Part shown: one piece after another, positions 23,274-35,084 of the stretch
Layout: every line of letters starts with the position of its first letter
Position numbering within the stretch: position 1 is the first letter of the stretch
From: Melieria omissa
Lineage: Eukaryota; Arthropoda; Insecta; Diptera; Ulidiidae
Direction: 5' to 3'
Length of the DNA stretch: 64,000 nt
NCBI GenBank assembly: GCA_963971225.1
Contig: OZ020269.1
Span: 19,714,921-19,778,920 of the forward strand
Notes under the pieces: generated by a model
Told to the model about the DNA's origin: nothing
What the model saw: only the letters and a program-made list of their open reading frames with translations
Databases searched by the model: none
Position numbers and translations under genes: made by a program

Positions 23274-24140
23274 TCAATCGTCGCGTATGCAATTTCGTAT
23301 AAAGTCCCGTTTGTTGGTGCAATCGGTGACCTCCTCATTCCAATGCTCGCTGGGACAGGAAGTGAACATTTCGTTGCGCACGCAGAAGCGAATAATTTCG
23401 GGCAAAGGATCGCAGCCGTGACGCTTGAAACGCTGCACCATGTTGCTGCGCATATCGTTGGCTGTAAGTGCATACAAGCAAACAACAATAACAAGTCAAA
23501 GTAGAATCTAATTAGATGCAATCGTTAATGTTAACCTTTGGTTATGCACTTTTTGAAGGCTCGCTTGTAGATGTTCCGAAATGGCGAACCCTTCAGCGTC
23601 AGCTCTCGATCCAAATAGTCGACGGCCTTGTTGTAGTTGCATTTGCCCTGATGACAGATGCCAGCGCTGGTGAAAATGCAGTTCACAAAGCACTGATAAG
23701 CAATGGAAAAGCATTAAATAGCAAGAATCACTTTAAAAGTTGTGTGTGTGTATGTTTGTGTGCGTGTGTATGTACCTGGCTGACGTCTCTGTGCAGATTG
23801 TGGCACAAATCGAAAGCGGAAGTTTGAAAAAGCTCCGGAAAACGGCAACAGCTCTTCGGTGACTGGATTTAGTAGAACAAATTTACAAATATTTCATAAA
23901 AAAAATGCCAAAACATGTTCTTAAATCATTAAGCATCTGGAACTACGGCACTTACAATTGATTTTGGCAATTTCGAACAATCAACGTCGACCTGTTGCTC
24001 CGCTTGACACTGAAATTCAATTTAATTCAATAGCTTTTGTAAATCCATTTGAACCATTTGAAAATCTTATAATTGAATAATTTCATTGTACTCACAATTG
24101 CTGCCAGCAGCCAAATTGTAAGTAAAATTTTTCGCAGCAT
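23274..24140 (-). CDS. Odorant-binding protein, Plus-C type
   Basis: Secreted small carrier of odorants or other hydrophobic ligands. Five exons: 24096-24140, 23956-24009, 23776-23862, 23536-23692 and 23274-23461, giving 176 aa. Exon 1 is a signal peptide (MLRKILLTIWLLAAI). The mature part has more cysteines than the six of classical OBPs: CQAEQQVDVDC, SPKSCCRFPEL, FDLCHNL, CFVNCIFTSAGICHQGKC, KKC, then five more in the last exon. The CC..P pair and the extra C-terminal cysteines mark the Plus-C group. The last exon ends NKRDFIRNCIRDD. All splice phases agree. Drosophila has Plus-C genes in the 46-50 region (from memory); I cannot say which is the orthologue. Confidence 0.92.
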
Positions 24141-25206
24141 TCTAATGAAATATGTAGTCACCGATTATCGTCTAACACAATTCATTAAAAATACCAAAAA
24201 AATCAAAACAACTCTAAGCTGCGCTGTGCTGGCCTCTTGTGCCACGCCGAGTGCCAAATTGCGACTGCTGCATACATTTCCATGCAGTTTCCGCTATCAC
24301 TGATCATCGCAGTGTTCATACATAAGGGGGCACTTAATTATCGCACTCGGTATGGTTGTTTGTTGTTGCTTTCGTATTTTTTGTGGTTGAGCGAGTGGGA
24401 ACGTTGTGTTCGTGCTGTAACGGCAGCAGTCAGCATCCAACGAACCAGCTGAGGCTTCACATCCCCTCATTATTTATGTTTGTACCCAGTGCAGAAAATC
24501 GCTCGAATTGTCCTAATATATAATAAGGAAAATGGTCCAAAAAATCTGTTACAAGTCGCTGTGAAACGGTAGTTTTGCTTTCAAAAACAAATAACGTAGA
24601 AAGGCTCCTTACAGGCACCTTTCCTCACACATTCTCGTTCCTTATCTGATTTTCTATCCCCCTTAACCCGGTAGTGATTAGCGTGACCATATGGTCACAC
24701 TTGACATAAACATTGCGTCATTGAAAATTGTGACATCGAAAAATTAAAACATTTCAGCAACTACTAGTCCAATGTTTGAAAAGTTTGGCTTTATTTAGAT
24801 TTTAGAATTGATTAGAAAAAAATGTTAATACATTTCAGGGGTAGAGTTTCTTACCTTTTCTGGAATACACCTCATGAGGGCTTTCATTGTTTCTTCGTTC
24901 ATATTCTGGGTTATTATTCAATTATCCATTTCTCTGAAGCCATTTTATCACAAAATACTCAATCAATGGGCATAAACTATTCAATGACAGAGTTTTCATG
25001 GCTCATCTGATCAAAGAAAGTTTGATTTGAATTTTATGAAACCACATTATACAGTAGACCAGATTTTGACACGGCTTCATGTTTCTTCATAAATAGAAAA
25101 AAGGCATAATAAATATTTTGTCAAAGAGTTTCTCCCGGAAACTCGGATTCATTACTACGCTGAAAAATTGTTGTTAAATGTGCTGCTGCCAATACAGCAA
25201 CGATAA
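24141..25206. other. OBP upstream region, AT-rich spacer
   Basis: Contains the OBP promoter side. At 24664 a TTAACCCGGTAGTG followed by a palindrome GTGACCATATGGTCAC looks like one end of another TTAA-type element, but I could not find a matching right end. The remainder shows no gene. Confidence 0.3.
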
Positions 25207-25776
25207 GTAAATGTTTGCAAATTTAAAGAAGGCAGAAACTTATTTTGAAAAGCTTATAATATAACAGAAATTGCAATATTTTGAAATTATTTGAAAATAT
25301 CGATAAATTGAATATTTCACTCTCATATAATATCAAAGTAATGTCTATTTGATTCGCGTATTGAAGGGCGAATTGATTTGAAAGTATCTCCTGGACAACC
25401 CAGAAAACTGTCTGACAGAGAAGAAAGAAAAATCATCCGAAAAGCTCGTGAAAACCCCGTATCTCAATAAGGGAAATTGGCTTTGGATATACAAAAATAG
25501 AATGCGGAACTGATGTATCTTATGAAACTGTTCGGAACTGTACGGCGCCAAATTTTTTATGCAATCTTAGTTTTGAAAGAAGACGAATTTTTTGACAGTT
25601 TGAAATATAGCTTCATTCCTTTTTTGATTTTTTACACTGTTTTCGCGTATCAAATAGACATTACTAATAATCTATATTTAAAAAAATGTCAAAATATTGA
25701 AATTTCTGTTATATTTATAAGCTTTTCAAAATAATTTTTCTACCTTTTTTAAGTTTGCAAACATTTACTTGACAAA
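25207..25776. mobile_element. Tc1/mariner relic with long inverted repeats
   Basis: Inverted repeats of about 150 bp: 25207-25365 matches the inverse of about 25625-25776 (shared blocks GTAAATGTTTGCAAA, AAAAGCTTATAA, TAATGTCTATTTGAT). Between them a plus-strand remnant reads SPGQPRKLSDREERKIIRKA and REN-PVSQ with stops, which is the helix-turn-helix start of a Tc1-type transposase. The catalytic region is missing. Long inverted repeats recall the Minos/S-element style. Confidence 0.75.
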
Positions 25777-26023
25777 TGTATGTATGTAACACTTCGTTCA
25801 ATAATGTGTGTGACTGACACATAGATGGCGGCACTAATATTAAATCAATATTTTTTTTTTTCGAAATTGTGAACCTTTTTAGGCTTACTGTCAAAATTAT
25901 ATGTCAATCCGACCATTAGTTTACAAGTTACAGTGCTTTAAGTGACACTACTTTTTATGTAGGTAAATGAGAAAATAATATTTCCAATGTCTCAAATTTT
26001 GTCATCAAAAAGAGTCATTCCAC
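25777..26023. other. Short AT-rich spacer
   Basis: No gene or repeat recognised between two elements. Confidence 0.3.
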
Positions 26024-26470
26024 CCATAGTGAAATCAATAAAGTGCACCAGGTGGATGACGTACACTTATTTCTCTGAGTAGCAATTGCCAATGTGTCAA
26101 TTTATTTGTGTCAGTTCGATAACAAAACTTAAAATTTACTATCAGTACTCCAGAAATATATATTTTCGTAATGTATTTTATGTTAAAAAAACGTAGAAAC
26201 TGCATTGCCGGGCGTTTTTTTGCAGATACCAGGTTTTTTCGATCATTTAGTTGCGTTTTTGGTGTCGGTTTTGGTGCAAACCGTATTTTCAAACAATTAT
26301 TTGAAATTTTTCATACAGCACAGACGGGTTACGAACTCTGACATTTGTCAGCAAAATTACATTAACTGTCAGAAAATACGTGTATGATGAAGAGAGAGTT
26401 CCTGCTATCTGTCACACTTTATTAATTTCACTATGATTCCACCTGGTTCACTTGAATAATTTCACTATGG
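26024..26470. mobile_element. MITE with ~30-bp TIRs
   Basis: The left end CCATAGTGAAATCAATAAAG and following ACCAGGTGGA reappear inverted at the right (TCCACCTGG, then ATTTCACTATGG at 26459-26470). The right end carries an extra inner copy of the ATAGTGAAAT motif. About 450 bp, non-coding, seen once in this window. Confidence 0.6.
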
Positions 26471-29332
26471 ATAGAAACGAAATTCTTAGTTTTCAAATCT
26501 TTGAAACCTTAAAGTGCTCAAAATCAGTTCTCTTCTTGGATCTCCACAAAGTTTGCTAGCAGCTCATTAAGACTTTTTTCAATTCAAATTTTTTCCAAGG
26601 CTGTCATTAGTTTTGGTGCTATCCACTGTATTTGTACCTGCCTGGTACTCAGGCCCTCACTATAAGCGCCCTCTTTTCATAATGTGTCTACTGGGTAGTG
26701 TGTTACGAAAGAAATTATATTAGGCAAGTCAAATATTGTCAACTTTTGTTTTTGTTTTTGCAGAAAAGTTCTGTGAGTAATAAGTAATGCGTATTGCATT
26801 GAAAGAGATTGAATTCAAAAACTAGTTAAAACCGGCTACAACAATTTCAAGTGATGCGTAGTAGCGTCTCAACTTTACGGTGAATGATTGTTGAGCATTT
26901 CTTCAATAAAATTTACAGCGATTAAGTTGCGAGTATGATTTCTACATTTGAATTAAACTTGATGATTAAATGACTGAATTACTCAGTCTGCTAGGCACAA
27001 GCTTACATACATACAAACATATCTGCGCATACAGAAGTGTCTTTGTCAAAGGATATAATTGATGTAATCGATATTTTGTAATCTTTTCGATTCGATATGC
27101 GTGCCTTGAATACGTCTAAGTGCTTCTTTTTTTTTTAAGGCAAACACGTGTAGCAGGATACACATAGATGAAAAATAAGGAATACAGGAAACGTAAAACC
27201 ATCTGACCATGTGGCATACATCTTCCACACGTTTGCACGTCCTCGTTTCCTTCAATTAAGACGTCACTTCCGTAACATTTAAAGTCAGTGCCAACAACAA
27301 CCAAACCAACCGTTGGGCTTTGATTTCGTCACTAAGTATTCATTGCATGTGAGTCGCTGCGTGCGTGTGCGACTGTTGCTGCACTGGTTACTCGCTCTGA
27401 TCCACTGACGCCCACCATGTCGAAGTCGCCTTCAAGCGCAACGCCAACGCGTCCTTTTCGTTTGCAGGCAGCGGATGCTGGCACATGTCGCAGCCGAACG
27501 TTGATTGCGTTGGCTTCAAACGTGACTGCTGGTAGGCGGGCAGCAGTGCGCGCGTTCTGCGTCGATTTCCAATCGACTTCATTCATGAAACCCTTTGAGT
27601 CATTCTTCCATCACGCTGTAAATTTTCGCTGGAAAGTAGAAATTTGCGCGGTCCGTTCACTTCACTGAACGACCTTCCACGATGTGCACTCAAACGAAAT
27701 TTGTTACAGCTTCTTATTTTTAGCCATGTTGCATGTTATGGCGTCGCTTGCTTTTGGGCTGCGACGCACTTTGGGCGAGAGTTCGTACGTCAGTTCAGGT
27801 TGCCGAATCTGTGATTTGGTTAGCGGACCGAAGACCTTTTTTACAGCGGCTACAAAATGGCAAAATGTGGGAAATGTAAGATGATATTTTGTTCTAAATA
27901 ATGAAACACATGAGTGAAGATATCTTTCTATTGCCTGCAATTTTCTTGGCTTTGCCTTTTTTGTGTGGGCCAAGAAGTGGTTGCTCGATGTTCATAAATA
28001 TACATTAGTGATTTGTAATTACAGAGAAAGGACGAATTAGTTGTTTTATTTGAAAATTGATTGGTAACTTAAAAGTAAAAGCTGATTTGATATTTAATTT
28101 TATAAAATTAGATAAAATATGTAAGATAAATGTATGTGTGTGGTATGTGAAAATAAGTTGTATGAATATTATTTTTTTAATTTCGCAATAAATTATTATC
28201 GTTACTTTCCAATGTTCTTCTTCAGCGTTTAAATTTCTCATTCTACTTTCTTCTCTGGGACCAATTGTTCACTTTGCATTGTACTCTTGCAACTGGCGCG
28301 TTTTTCATTTCTATTAAAAAATTATACATTAATAGTCAAGGACATTAGAAGCAATTGTGCCTGAAGCCCACAAAAACGATATGTTACTAAAATACTTTGA
28401 AATCCGATTGGGCTGTTCCCGTTTGTAAAAGAAACCTTATAACATATTTGTTACAATTGCAACGCGTCTAATTGGGCAAAGTTAAGACTGGTGCAAAGTT
28501 GATATTGGATATTTTTATTGTTTTAAGTTTTGTTTGGAAGCATAGACGAATATTAAGTTTAAGGAAGAAAAAGAAACAGAAAGTTTATATGATGTATAAA
28601 CCTTTGAATAGAATTTTCTCGATACAATACTTGAACAACAATAACGTTCAAGAAGTATATTGCTTCAAACACAGAATAAATACTGTTTATTTTGTGTTTG
28701 ATAATAGTAAAAATAACTAAATTTTTTTTTTTAACTTTCAGGACCAAAATATGTCAGGTATGGAAAACATAACATAGTGTTATGAGACAGGTGGGAATTT
28801 CTAACAACTTACTCTATTTTGGGTTAAGTAAGAGGTAAAATCTAACCACTTAACCTAATCATATCTCTGCAAAAATGATAATTAAATCAGAGTGAAGATG
28901 AAAGCTATTAGCTGCTTTGTTCTTAGAAACTTTGGAGCAATTTTTGCTTTCAAAGTTGGTGTTTTGCAGAAGAAATTTTGCAGAATAAATGTAAATGACT
29001 ACTTACGACATGCGATAGTTTAATGGTCGAGTCAACAATATACAACATTTGGAGATATACAAATTTTTGGCATGTATTTTAGTACAAAATTAGTTGTTTA
29101 GTATAAAAACAATTGCTTTGAGAACACTTTAACAGACACATTTTTCTGTTTATACACAAAACACTCATAATTGCGTGGCAGTAGAATCAATGAGTAAGTC
29201 ACTTTAAAGTCATTACCGCCTCTCAACTACGCCCAAACAATGTTGTGACTGCTTCAACACAAAACTATATCCGTCATAACACTTAACATAAAAATGTTTC
29301 GAAACAGTTCAGTCCCAGCAGTGGAAACAGTT
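26471..29332. other. Gene-poor stretch left of the UGT
   Basis: Mostly AT-rich. A GC-richer patch at 27340-27620 has overlapping open frames on both strands but no recognisable protein or splice pattern. It could be a non-coding exon or regulatory block. The last 200-300 bases are probably the UGT 3' UTR. Confidence 0.35.
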
Positions 29333-31200
29333 TCAATGTAATTTCGCATATATTTTCTCCACTTGGCGGCGTCGCCAGAGCAACAGCGCCACATAACCCA
29401 CGCCCACCAGCGCGCCCGCCAGCAACAACGCCATTGCAAAGTAGAAAATGAACAAATCGAAGAGGTGCAGCTGACTCGAGGGCATGGCCACGCCCAGCGT
29501 CTTGATGTCGGCACCGCCGCCGTGGCGCAGCACGTAGTCAATCCAGTACATGCAGCTCTCCAGTGCACCCAGCGGCCGATCGCGAAACGTTGCCGACACC
29601 TGGCGTATGGTGATGGCATAGTCGGCGCTGTGGAGCAGCGTCTGCAGTGCCCACGTCAGTGAGGCCTCGGTGAGATTGGCATAGTCCAGGCGCACGGCTA
29701 CGCCCAGCCGCTCGGCCAGCTGCATGTTGCGCAGCTCGTTGCGAAAGATCGGAATGCCGATCATGGGCACGTGCCGCACAATGCCCTCCTGCAGGCCGAG
29801 CAGATCGCCGTTCATGACAAAGACCTGCACGTGCGGATGCGCCAGTATGTCGGTCTGTGGCACAGCGTGCTGGATCATCCAATTCTTGGGCAAACCCTCC
29901 AGTTGCTGCACATCGTGGCAGGTCCAGAGCACGCGCTCTTTGTATTTGCCCAACACGTTGAAGAGCGTTTGCAGCGTCGACTTGGGCACTGTGGCGCAGA
30001 GCTGCTCGTTGCCCAGATGCAGGTAGATGACGCCGGAGCGCGCCTCGTCCAGAAAGCGACGTATTTGCCAGGGCAGCTCGCGTGTGGGGCGTATGTGCAG
30101 ACCGCCCACGGCAACGGTGTTGGTCAACAGTGGGCGCGGACGCACCAGCGGCACATGATTGTTGAGCAGCAAGAGCGCCAGGTCGGCCTGCAGCGTTGAT
30201 ATGGTCAGAGTGGAAGCGCCTATGGAACAAATAATGCGTCAATTGGCAATCGTCATTTAATTCAAGATTGACTCACCTGGCAAATATGCGAAGTGCTTCT
30301 TGATTAGCTGCTCCTGTGCGCCCCAATTGGCTTTGGCAAATTGCTTCCTACGCGCAATGCAGTCGCGCACGTTGGCCAGCCGTTGCCAGTAGCCGGCGTC
30401 CGCGCTGTACGTTTCATAGTCGTTGGGCGAGCAGGCAATGGGCACCTGCTGCTCCAGCACATGTTGCATGTAATTCTCAAAGTCCGTGCTGACCACGCCG
30501 ACAGTGGGTGTGCCGTGCAGTTGGCCCACGGCTAGCAGCGCTTCCGTGTAGAATAAGTCCACAATCAGCAAATCATAATCGAACTGGGCGGCGGGTAATT
30601 GGAGCAGTTGCTGCACGTTGCTGTGGCTGAGAAAGTAATCAACGGCGGCCGCGCCAACGCTGGCCAATGACTTTTGCAAGGCCTGGGCGGACAGTTGACT
30701 CAGCTGCAGCAGGCCACCAGTCTGAGTGCCGCTCGTTTCCTGTACTGTCAAAGCGAATGAAAATGCAATCAAATTGGTTTGAGTGGATGGTTATAACGCA
30801 CGTTTGGCCCAAAATGGAAATTCCGGCTCGACAATCACTTCCTGCAGGTTGTCAATGCGCTCGTTCAGGCGATGACTGCTGCAAATGGTCACCTTGTGAA
30901 AATAAAGGTAGCAACTTAGGAGCGGGCAGAAGGGAAAGGAGTCTGTTTGCTTACGTTGTGCTCTCTTTTGGCCAGCTCCATCATGAGGCTTCGCATGACT
31001 GCAAAATGACTTTCGCTGGGATGCGCAAACAAGCCGAGAATTTTGGCCGCTTGCACGCTCGGCGACCATGAAACGGCGTTTATTATTAGCAAAATTGGCA
31101 GTAAACATGTTTGACACAATTTCGGCTGTAATGCAGAGTGTAAGCCATAAAACCATTTTAAATAATATCGAACGACGAGCAAGTAACACTGTGTGCGCAC
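29333..31200 (-). CDS. UDP-glycosyltransferase, divergent
   Basis: Membrane-bound ER enzyme family that transfers a sugar from UDP-sugar to small lipophilic molecules. Exons: 30955 to about 31125 or 31200, 30802-30892, 30277-30744 and 29333-30219, with phases that agree. A signal peptide (LPILLIINAVSWSPSVQA) is followed by AHPSESHFAVMRSLM, containing the expected catalytic His. The Asp partner is in DYDLLIVDLF. The C-terminal half keeps PQTDILAHPHVQVF and a final membrane anchor (FIFYFAMALLLAGALVGVGY) with a basic tail. Two oddities: the UGT signature reads FVMNGDLLGLQEG where the family has a HGG motif, and no ATG lies in frame in exon 1. It may be a divergent or non-catalytic member. Confidence 0.88.
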
Positions 31201-31790
31201 GTTTTAAATCCAAGTTCAAAGTAGTGGAAAATGGTTTGATTTTATTATTATTGATCTAATGCCTAATTGGATAATGGCAATCAATACATTGAAATCTTGA
31301 CTATTTTCAGTTTTTTAGCTGATTAAAAATTAATTCAGGTTTTAGTAATTTAAAAAGTGTTTAGTTCATAAGTAACTGCAAAACGTCGAGAGTTAAATCA
31401 AGTTTTTCCATTGATTTATGGCTTTTCTCGGAACTTATGAAAAACAAAGTCGCATATTTAGATTGGACATGATTTAGTGTTTTATGCAGATTCTTAATAA
31501 TGGGTTCTCGATATTTGGGAACTACTTAAGTAATAAGGTTTGATTAGTAAAGATTAGTAAAGAGTGCAGTAAATGGCGCCGCATTAAGGTCAAAGATTAC
31601 AAAAGTGCTGGAACATTCGACAAACTGCTCAGACGGTTGAAATCTATGACTTGTGCCCATTAGTTTTGAAATCTATGACTTGTGCCCATTAGTGTTTTTC
31701 TGAACATTTCTCTGGAACATTCTAACTTCAACTATTATTGGGTCGCTCACACAAAATTATCTTTTTTATATTAATGAGTACATTACCAAA
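31201..31790. other. UGT upstream region
   Basis: AT-rich. A 27-bp unit (core ATCTATGACTTGTGCCCATT) is repeated in tandem at about 31638-31694. No upstream UGT exon was identified. Confidence 0.35.
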
Positions 31791-31794
31791 CGTT

Positions 31795-32790
31795 AATTTT
31801 AGTGGGATTACCGACTATATCGTGCCGTACCTATGCTTTCAAAAGGACTTGGGCGAAATTCCCTACGAGGGCCGAATGGGAAAGAACTAGTCTTTTTAAT
31901 GAATACGACATACACATCTTTACGGATGGATCCAAAATGGCGTGCGGGGGTATACTCAGAGTACGTGGGGATTAATGAAGCCATACGTCTACCTAATCAT
32001 GCCACAGTTTTTCAGGCAGAAGTCTTGGCGGTCAGGGAAGCCTGCCGACTGGTAGAGAGACATATCACCGATAGGTGCAAGGTTGCAATATTCATTGATA
32101 GTCAGGCAGCAATAAAGGCTCTACAATCTACCACGCGCTAAGTCGTTGTGCTGATATCACCCTTATCTGGTTCCTGGCCATAGGAATATTGAAGGGAATT
32201 GGCGCGCTCGGGGGCCTCGCTTGACGCATCACTGGGTGTCTCGGTTCCGACGCCTTTGGAAGTTGTCAGGAGCGGCTGCTATCTGCACTGTCTCAGTCTT
32301 GCCAATCGGAGGTAGAAGTCGCTGACTTCCTGTCGAACCTCGCAGACGATGTGGCCCTCCTACAATGAGCAGAGATCCCGCGAGCTTATGTACAAATCTC
32401 GCACGGGCGTCGCTAGGCTTACAGCGGTCTTCACAGGCCAGTGGACCATAGGTCCACATGCGGAGAGGCTAAGCATTCCCTTCAATACCCACTGTAGGAG
32501 CTGTGGGAATTTAAATGAGAAAGAAACACTGAATCACTTCCTCTACCACTGCCAAGCTTTGGCAAGGGCAAGATTTAAGACTCTGGGGAAACATTTTCTT
32601 ACTTGTTCCACCGACTGCTCGACAGTAAGTCTGGGGAATCTTATACCTAAATTCTACCGGTGGATTTTGTCATACTACTAATCAGGTTTAGTTTTCGGTG
32701 AGCATGTGGTATCAAAACGGCGTCTATGCGCTAATTGTAACTTGCAGGGGGACTGTGGGTCAACCACTTCAACCAACCAACCATATTTTG
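31795..32790 (+). mobile_element. Non-LTR retrotransposon remnant (RNase H to 3' tail)
   Basis: Frame-shifted pieces of an RNase H domain (GVYSEYVGINEAIRLPNHAT, QAEVLAVREACRL, IFIDSQAAIKAL). They are followed by a C-terminal zinc-type motif CRSCGNLNEKETLNHFLYHC and a stop at about 32681. A 3' tail with GGTATCAAAACGGCG and a CAAC-rich end closes it. Stops and frameshifts make it dead. The same tail is found at 45592. Confidence 0.8.
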
Positions 32791-33277
32791 CGCTGATCCT
32801 TATTTATTTTTCCCTTTAAAATTTTCTTCCAAGCAAGCCTCTCTCCAAGATTCTTAAACAAAATTATCTTTTTTTTATGAAATGAGCTCCCAATTTCCCA
32901 AAGGATTCAAATGAAGGACCGAATTCCCATTTAGTTTTCCTTTCATATATTTGTTGCAAACATGCTTATTTTCTATCTCCAACTACCACATAATTGTATC
33001 TTTTTTATAAAATGAGCTCCCACGTCCTCGAAAGGAGCCAAATGTAAAACCAACCCCCATTTATTTTTGATTTAAAAAATTTCTCCCAAAAATACCTACA
33101 ACCTACATATCTCTAATTCTTCAGGAAGCTGTCTTAGAAAATGGATAATTGCCCATGAAGTTTACTGCAAATCAGTAAAGGTTGTATCTCGAAAATTACT
33201 CAACCGATTTGAATTAATTGATTTGATTTTATTAATATGGGACAACATTTGTTAGTCCAAAAAATACAAAAAATGTA
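32791..33277. repeat. Degenerate tandem repeats
   Basis: A unit of about 140 bp containing ATCTTTTTTATRAAATGAGCTCCCA occurs at about 32866 and 33000. A second unit at about 33122-33277 (GAAGCTGTC..ACTCAACCGATT..TTAGTCCAAAAAATAC) recurs at 33797-33990, on the other side of the MITE. Confidence 0.55.
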
Positions 33278-33796
33278 TTAACCCTATCGACCCCAAAGTT
33301 GTCTGAGATCAACTTCACCTATTTGTCATCTTATATCAAAAGCTACGATTGATGGGTTCAATTTAAGTAGGTAACAACAAGTTAATATTTTTAGAAGAGA
33401 ATTCAAAGCAAACTACAAAAATTTTACTGTTATCCCCAAAATAATTTCCAATAATTTTCAGCGATATCAGGGAAAGTTTGTGTTCTAATTGAAGTCTACG
33501 AATTGGGCGCGTTTGATCAAAACCGTGTTTCTATAAAAATGGTTAAATAAAAGCAAAAAGTGATAATTTTGTATTTTTCCATGAATATTAAATAATTTGT
33601 TTTGTAACTAAAAAATATTGATACAAAATTTATTAAACCCGTTTTAAGCTAAAATTGTTCAAAAGTATACTAACTCTAGAACTCTAACAAAGAGGCGTGG
33701 TGACTTCAAATGTCGTGATGTCGCAAATGTTACATGATTTAAATACCAAAAAGTAACATCGAGACACAGGGTAAAATTCGGGGTCGAAAGGGTTAA
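33278..33796. mobile_element. TTAA-flanked MITE (family C, copy 2, inverted)
   Basis: 519 bp from TTAA to TTAA, in reverse orientation to the copy at 22184. Left end CCCTATCGACCCCAAAGTT, right end GGGGTCGAAAGGG. It lies exactly at the junction of two tandem repeat units. Confidence 0.85.
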
Positions 33797-33990
33797 AGAA
33801 GCTGTCATAGAAAACGTTTCGAAACGAGTTTCCATGAAGTTTGCTGCAAATCTGTTAAAATTGTAACTCGAAAACTACTCAACCGATTCAAAAGATTTTA
33901 TTGACTGAATTATAAATAAATAAATAAACAAATAAATAAATAAATAAATATTGGAAAACATTCGTTAGTCCAAAAAATACAGAAATTCAT
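33797..33990. repeat. Second unit of the tandem repeat, with (AAAT)n
   Basis: Matches 33122-33277, with an inserted (AAAT)n microsatellite at about 33913-33950. Confidence 0.6.
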
Positions 33991-35084
33991 TAAGTTCATC
34001 CACAGAAAACTTACTACCTGTGTCTGCCTTCTATAAAGTTGTCAGCTTTTGGGTTTCTATAGATTTGGTTTCTATCGATTATAAAATTCATTTATCCTTA
34101 ACATATGAACATGTGAATTAAATGTATTTATTTATTTGTTTATTTTAGTTTTTAGTATTATTGTGTTTTTTATTATTATGTATTTGTTTTTTTGTTATTA
34201 TTATTATATTTTTTTTATTTCTTTTTAATTTTTTATTTTGATATCTTTTAATGTGCGAAAATCTTAGTTGCACAGTGTGCAACTCACAGTGGTTACAGTG
34301 ACGCACACGGAATTTCATTTGGGGGGGTTTTGCGTACAACTTTTGAGCCGAATACTTGTTGAAACCTTATTATGTATCAACACTTTTTGTATTTAAGGGG
34401 TTTAACTTCTTTTACCCCTCCTTTGTAAACCACTGTCTGCCTGCATGCAATACAATTGACAGACGCTATTGTCTGAATGTGTGTATGTAATGCACAGAAA
34501 ATAAACATAAATCATATCAAAGCTAAAATTGAATAAGAACTCCGCGTGAATGCGATACAGTCAAATAAAATGCAAACGTTGCCAATTGGGCCAACCGAAA
34601 CGGAAATTAGAAAGCTCAGACGTTGGCACACAATGTCAACGGCAACAATAAAGCAACACAACGGCCACGTCGTTTGGCAACATGGCTGGCATTTTCCGCT
34701 GTTTTGATGCTGAAACTCTTTGAGACAGTCATTACCCATGCTTCCCATGCGCTTTGTTGCTTCCTTGCGCGCATTTGTTGTTGTGGTACTACGGTACGCC
34801 GCACACTGGGGTAATTCATGCCGATTTTGGCGATTAATTCACCCGGACTATTTAGACATGAAAAAAGTATTAGGTTTAGTTAATTACAGATAAAGAAGTA
34901 GAAAATAAATGTATTTGAACATACTTTAGTGGATTTTTTATTATTTATGACCAAAAATGCAAAATTGTTACAAAAGGGTATTATACAGAATTCCTCGCTT
35001 ATTTATTAATTACTATCGGAATCATCATCGTATTCACCCACGCTTTCACCGTCGCATCCATTGTTATCATCATCATCATAATTC
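33991..35084. other. AT-rich stretch, no gene seen
   Basis: Long A/T runs at 34130-34250. Short open frames at 34500-34820 overlap on both strands and match nothing I know. Confidence 0.3.

Noticed and set aside
24664..25100. Complete TTAA element starting at TTAACCCGGTAGTG
   Set aside because: A left end and palindrome are visible, but no inverse right end could be found.
27332..27668. Overlapping open frames in a GC-richer patch
   Set aside because: Both strands are open at once, with no family match and no splice chain.
29538..30242. 234-codon frame overlapping the UGT
   Set aside because: Same-strand frame-shifted reading of the UGT exon, Ala/Arg-rich as expected from a GC-rich shadow.
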